Assembly (NCBI GenBank): GCA_964383915.1
Contig: CAYLJE010000094.1
Span: 1 to 10,154 of the forward strand
Direction: 5' to 3'
Source: DRPN01 sp964383915
GTDB taxonomy: Bacteria; Bacteroidota; Bacteroidia; Bacteroidales; VadinHA17
Length of the DNA: 10,154 bases
Both the position numbers and the translations under genes were made by a program. Position 1 is the stretch's first letter. The number at the start of each line of letters is the position of its first letter. Positions 7,547 through 10,154 of this stretch are shown piece after piece. The notes below the pieces were generated by a model. The model had not been told where the DNA came from, did not search any database, and worked only from the letters and a program-made list of their open reading frames with translations.

Positions 7547-9349
7547 TCATGATTTTTTAAGTTGTATCAGTACCACCATTGCATGACTTCCTTCCTCGTT
7601 TATGTATTCATGTTTCCCAAATCCGGCAGGAATGACACAAGCCTGTAACCGCTCAATTGTTGTCGAAAATTCTGGATTTTCCTTCGAACGGATAGTTACC
7701 TGTTTACCTTCAGTAAGGGTTACTATTTGCATATATTTCCCCTCAGTGTCATTTTCAGCATAATGTTCAAAAAAGATACGCTTAATATGGAATGGCATTT
7801 CCGGGATAGTTGTGTACTGATCTTTCCGAAATTTTCCATTTCCATCAGTTGTAATCGGTCGGGCACGAAGAATATTTCTGACATGAGATTCCCTGATGAA
7901 TTTATTGTTGTTGAATGAGTGCTCTAAGTGCATCCGCATAGGTGGTGCAGTCATCTCTTTTTTTACATCATCCCATGTGTTTCGTGCAAAATCAAAAGTA
8001 AAAAACGAGTACTCAGTACCAGCCACTGATGGTCCCGTGTCCATTTCCAGGATCATTTGATTTCCTCCATGTCCATGGGTCGTTCCGGGGGGTATCAGAA
8101 ACAGGTCACCTACATTGGTATCCCAGCGACAGACAAAATTCTGCCAGTTGGGTATCTCCTTCCTATTGTTTGACTCCCGACATAATCTTTCCCATTCTTC
8201 CAGGTCAGCACTCTCTTTATATCCCATCCATGTTGAAGAATCTTTGTAAGATTCAACTATATAATATGTTTCATATCGCCCCAGTGGTTCATTAAAATGT
8301 TTTTTTACATAGAGGGTTCCCGGATGGTCGTGTATAGGCATACTTGAACGTTCAAATGGTACCGGCTCCGGAAAATATCCATCATCGAGCCAAACCTGTA
8401 ACGGCATAAGATCGGGATATTTTTTGTGTACATATTCCCCTACCATTTGAACAGGACGTTGCATAAAATTTTGTGCAGGAATATTAAGCAAATGTTCTCC
8501 TCCCCAGTCTATCAACACACTTAATTCGATACCTGCCAACTCATTCCAAGCATTACATTCCAGCCCTTCAATATCCCACAAATCTTTATACCTGTAAGCT
8601 CCCCACGGACCAGGCTGTGCAATTTTAACCTGTTTAACAGGTTGTTTTACCAACTCATCAATCATAAAGTTATATGTATTGGCATTCATAAGCTTTGGAT
8701 TTGAATCATCAACATATTCAACATAATAATCCATTATGTCAAAAACATATTTCTTCTGACGAAGAAGAAGATAGAAATCATTGTAATAATATGTCTTCCA
8801 GTTATAATTTTTGTCAGCATTACTACAACCAAAGGGAACAAGTTTCCCGTCCCATATTTGCCAGAGAAGAGGCTGCATGGTAAAATCGAAGTAATAGACT
8901 AATTTTGCATCAGAAACAAGGGCTTTAACAGCAGATCCTGCGCCATAAAGAATGTTTATTCTTTTCTCTTTTGAAGCGGATTGTTTGAATAATGCAATCT
9001 TTTCTTCATCCATTAAATCTTCTATAATACCCTTATCATTGACCCATCCAAAACTTGGATCATCAGTTATAAATGGCCCACGATATTTTTCTATTATTTC
9101 AATTGGTTGAAAGAGACTTACTACATTAATAAACTGAGCATCAGGTAATTCAGATCTTAATTGTGGAATAATTTTATCCCAGTTAACACCATACCAGCCA
9201 TCAAATAGCACCAGTCCGTTCTTAATTCTACCTATTTTGCTAGTAATAGATTTTAGTACCTCCTTGCTCCCGCAAAAAATATTCTTCTCCATTCCTTTGG
9301 GAAGACTGATTCGATTTTCCGCATTTTTCTTATATTCGTACAGTGGCAT
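7547..9349 (-). CDS. Class I mannose-6-phosphate-isomerase-like protein with an extra N-terminal region
   Basis: The 600-residue protein has a ManA-like cupin portion (about 240-600) behind a roughly 230-residue region that ordinary ManA (about 390 residues) lacks. Family landmarks are visible: QPGPWGAYRYKDLW near 245, MPIHDHPGTLYVKKHF at 337-352, RYETYYIV at 358-365 and DLFLIPPGTTHGHG at 415-428. Predicted metal ligands are His340, His342, Glu360 and His425. Typical ManA has Gln-x-His (QAHPD) where this has His-Asp-His, so the metal site is altered. A further small cupin-like stretch is at about 538-590. The N-terminal region contains LVLFDGWYGVNW (46-57) and NILYGAGSAV (132-141) but no Walker A motif; it may be a degenerate P-loop kinase-like domain. 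A likely reaction is mannose 6-phosphate to fructose 6-phosphate, but a different sugar phosphate is possible. The ATG start is well separated from upstream coding sequence. No signal peptide is seen, so it should be cytoplasmic. Confidence 0.8.
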   Translation of the reverse strand: MPLYEYKKNAENRISLPKGMEKNIFCGSKEVLKSITSKIGRIKNGLVLFDGWYGVNWDKIIPQLRSELPDAQFINVVSLFQPIEIIEKYRGPFITDDPSFGWVNDKGIIEDLMDEEKIALFKQSASKEKRINILYGAGSAVKALVSDAKLVYYFDFTMQPLLWQIWDGKLVPFGCSNADKNYNWKTYYYNDFYLLLRQKKYVFDIMDYYVEYVDDSNPKLMNANTYNFMIDELVKQPVKQVKIAQPGPWGAYRYKDLWDIEGLECNAWNELAGIELSVLIDWGGEHLLNIPAQNFMQRPVQMVGEYVHKKYPDLMPLQVWLDDGYFPEPVPFERSSMPIHDHPGTLYVKKHFNEPLGRYETYYIVESYKDSSTWMGYKESADLEEWERLCRESNNRKEIPNWQNFVCRWDTNVGDLFLIPPGTTHGHGGNQMILEMDTGPSVAGTEYSFFTFDFARNTWDDVKKEMTAPPMRMHLEHSFNNNKFIRESHVRNILRARPITTDGNGKFRKDQYTTIPEMPFHIKRIFFEHYAENDTEGKYMQIVTLTEGKQVTIRSKENPEFSTTIERLQACVIPAGFGKHEYINEEGSHAMVVLIQLKKS

Positions 9350-9446
9350 AATAATAATAGTTTATGATTAGTTGAATACTTACATATACTAACTGACTTT
9401 GCATCTCGGAAAATATTTTCAGCTATTATCTTGTTTTTTTTATATT
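9350..9446 (-). other. Leader region of the PMI-like gene, no supported promoter
   Basis: These 97 bases lie between the GH92 remnant's stop codon and the PMI-like start. The coding strand begins with an A run and ends in ATTATTATT right before the ATG. I saw no TAnnTTTG box with an upstream TTG, no Shine-Dalgarno site and no strong hairpin. Because the preceding gene is broken, this is a plausible place for a promoter of the five-gene cassette, but the sequence does not show one that I can support. Confidence 0.4.
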
Positions 9447-9655
9447 TTAATGTTTAGTACCCCAATTCTTATTAGGTCGATCACCCATAACCAAATGCAG
9501 TTTACCCCCCTGAACAATATCGGTATGGCTGATAAAATGATTTTTTTCTGCCATTTGCAAAGCATTACTCCCATGCAAAGTAACAAAAAATTAATATAAT
9601 TCAGGATTCTTTTACTCCGGGCCCGATAAAGAAGAAAGAACGGGAAATCAGACAA
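9447..9655 (-). pseudogene. Degraded 3' end of a second GH92 alpha-mannosidase gene
   Basis: Read on the minus strand from 9584 to the TAA at 9447-9449, 45 codons give a clear GH92 C-terminus. It opens with VTLHGSNAL, passes through HFISHTDI and closes with GGKLHLVMGDRPNKNWG. The equivalent end of the intact GH92 gene in this window is GGKLELQMGPEPNEQWG. An in-frame TAA (9591-9593) stands just upstream of these codons. Upstream of the T run at 9585-9590 the similarity seems to continue in another frame (RARSKRILNYIN, about 9590-9625), as expected if a frameshift occurred in the run. No start codon, catalytic domain or signal peptide remains, so it cannot be functional. The sequence differs from the intact copy and resembles other GH92 members as much, so it looks like the relic of a separate paralogue and not a recent duplicate. 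The last 45 codons are well supported; the part above 9590 is tentative. Confidence 0.75.
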
Positions 9656-9723
9656 TTTTAACTTTTATACAGGTTAAAAGTCGAATACCAAAGCGTAGAA
9701 AAAGGGGCATGAGATCCTGAAAC

Positions 9724-10154
9724 TTAGTTTTCTACTATTTTCAGGGGATGGGCTTCGGTATTAAAAATCTCCCGGTTAAAGTCGATCAGATTCTGTGGAG
9801 CAAAAAGGAGATAGAGGTATTTCATATTTTCAGCCAGAAAGTAACTTTCCATGTCATCACCTTGTTTTTTAGAGCGCACATCCTTCAGGTAAGTATATCC
9901 GGCAGGGGTCCGGCAAAATGTTTTGATGCTCCGGAAAAATGTTCTTCCCATATTCAAATATGTTGTATCACCGGTAAAATGATAAAGATAATAAGCTGAC
10001 TCTATGTTCTCAGGCCTTAAAAGATAAACCGGGGAGGTTATCTTCATGGACTGATAGTCTAGCAGTTCGGGTTCAATTCCGGCGAGGTTCCACATTTTAT
10101 AATCTGACTCCTGAAGCTGTTCGGCCCTCAGGGTGTCTCCACTCAATATCAGTA
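9724..10154 (-). CDS. GH47 (class I) alpha-mannosidase, C-terminal part, cut by the window edge
   Basis: Only the last 143 or so codons are present; the reading frame stays open to the right edge, so the true start lies outside. GH47 enzymes are inverting, Ca2+-dependent alpha-mannosidases, mostly alpha-1,2-specific, best known from eukaryotic N-glycan trimming. The fragment carries the key family blocks in order: GIEPELLDY, LRPENIESAYYLYHFTGD (RPENIES at 9997-10017), DDMESYFLAENMKYLYLLF and IFNTEAHPL (NTEAHP at 9745-9762). The Glu of RPE corresponds to the general base of human ER mannosidase I, and the Thr of NTEAHP to its calcium ligand. All of these are intact. The protein ends nine or so residues after the last block, so there is no added C-terminal domain. 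Signal peptide and localisation cannot be judged. It precedes a GH92 relic and a sugar-metabolism cassette in the same direction, supporting a role in alpha-mannan or high-mannose glycan breakdown. Confidence 0.93.
   Translation of the reverse strand, partial: LILSGDTLRAEQLQESDYKMWNLAGIEPELLDYQSMKITSPVYLLRPENIESAYYLYHFTGDTTYLNMGRTFFRSIKTFCRTPAGYTYLKDVRSKKQGDDMESYFLAENMKYLYLLFAPQNLIDFNREIFNTEAHPLKIVEN

Noticed and set aside
9350..9446. Search for a Bacteroides-type promoter (TTG about 20 bases before TAnnTTTG) upstream of the cassette
   Set aside because: No box close enough to the consensus was found by eye here or in the other gaps on the minus strand, so no promoter is called.
9399..9655. 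Open frames of about 70 codons on both strands in the gap before the PMI-like gene
   Set aside because: Neither whole frame looks like a protein; the gap is better explained by the GH92 remnant, whose conserved codons are in another frame.
9716..9745. Inverted repeat CCTGAAA/TTTCAGG around the GH47 stop codon, considered as a terminator
   Set aside because: The stem is only seven pairs with a 16-base loop and no T tract follows on the coding strand.

Overview
The window looks like part of a Bacteroidota (Bacteroidetes) chromosome. This is an inference from several traits: an AT-rich genome with A/T-rich gene leaders and no clear Shine-Dalgarno sites, a long GH92 lipoprotein, the typical sugar-foraging gene mix, and a class I mannose-6-phosphate-isomerase-like protein of about 600 residues. 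Every recognisable gene lies on the minus strand, so transcription runs from high to low coordinates. No SusC/SusD pair, transporter, regulator, RNA gene, insertion sequence or CRISPR array is visible.

In transcription order the layout is as follows. (1) The C-terminal part of a GH47 alpha-mannosidase enters from the right edge (9724-10154). (2) A stretch of 374 bases without an intact gene follows; it holds a degraded 3' end of a second GH92 gene (about 9447-9655). (3) A 600-residue phosphomannose-isomerase-like protein with an extra N-terminal region (7547-9349). (4) A mutarotase-fold protein (6477-7493). (5) A D-lyxose/D-mannose isomerase of the cupin type (5695-6369). (6) A PfkB-family sugar kinase (4456-5649), which overlaps (7) a mannitol-1-phosphate-dehydrogenase-like protein (3246-4466). 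(8) A 1045-residue GH92 exo-alpha-mannosidase lipoprotein with an N-terminal carbohydrate-binding-like region (6-3143). Two of the longest possible readings begin at TTG codons; for both, an internal ATG is preferred here.

Read together, the genes suggest alpha-mannoside use. GH47 and GH92 enzymes are inverting, Ca2+-dependent alpha-mannosidases and would release beta-D-mannose. The mutarotase-like protein could equilibrate the anomers, the lyxose-isomerase-family enzyme could convert mannose to fructose, and the PfkB kinase could make fructose 6-phosphate. The MtlD-like and PMI-like enzymes both belong to families that act on fructose 6-phosphate, linking it to mannitol 1-phosphate and mannose 6-phosphate. 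This isomerase-then-kinase route would differ from the textbook mannokinase-then-ManA route. It is a hypothesis from family membership and gene order, not something the sequence proves. The most notable items are the undescribed N-terminal region and altered metal-site motif of the PMI-like protein, the GH92 remnant next to GH47, and the complete isomerase/kinase/reductase cassette inside a mannosidase locus.
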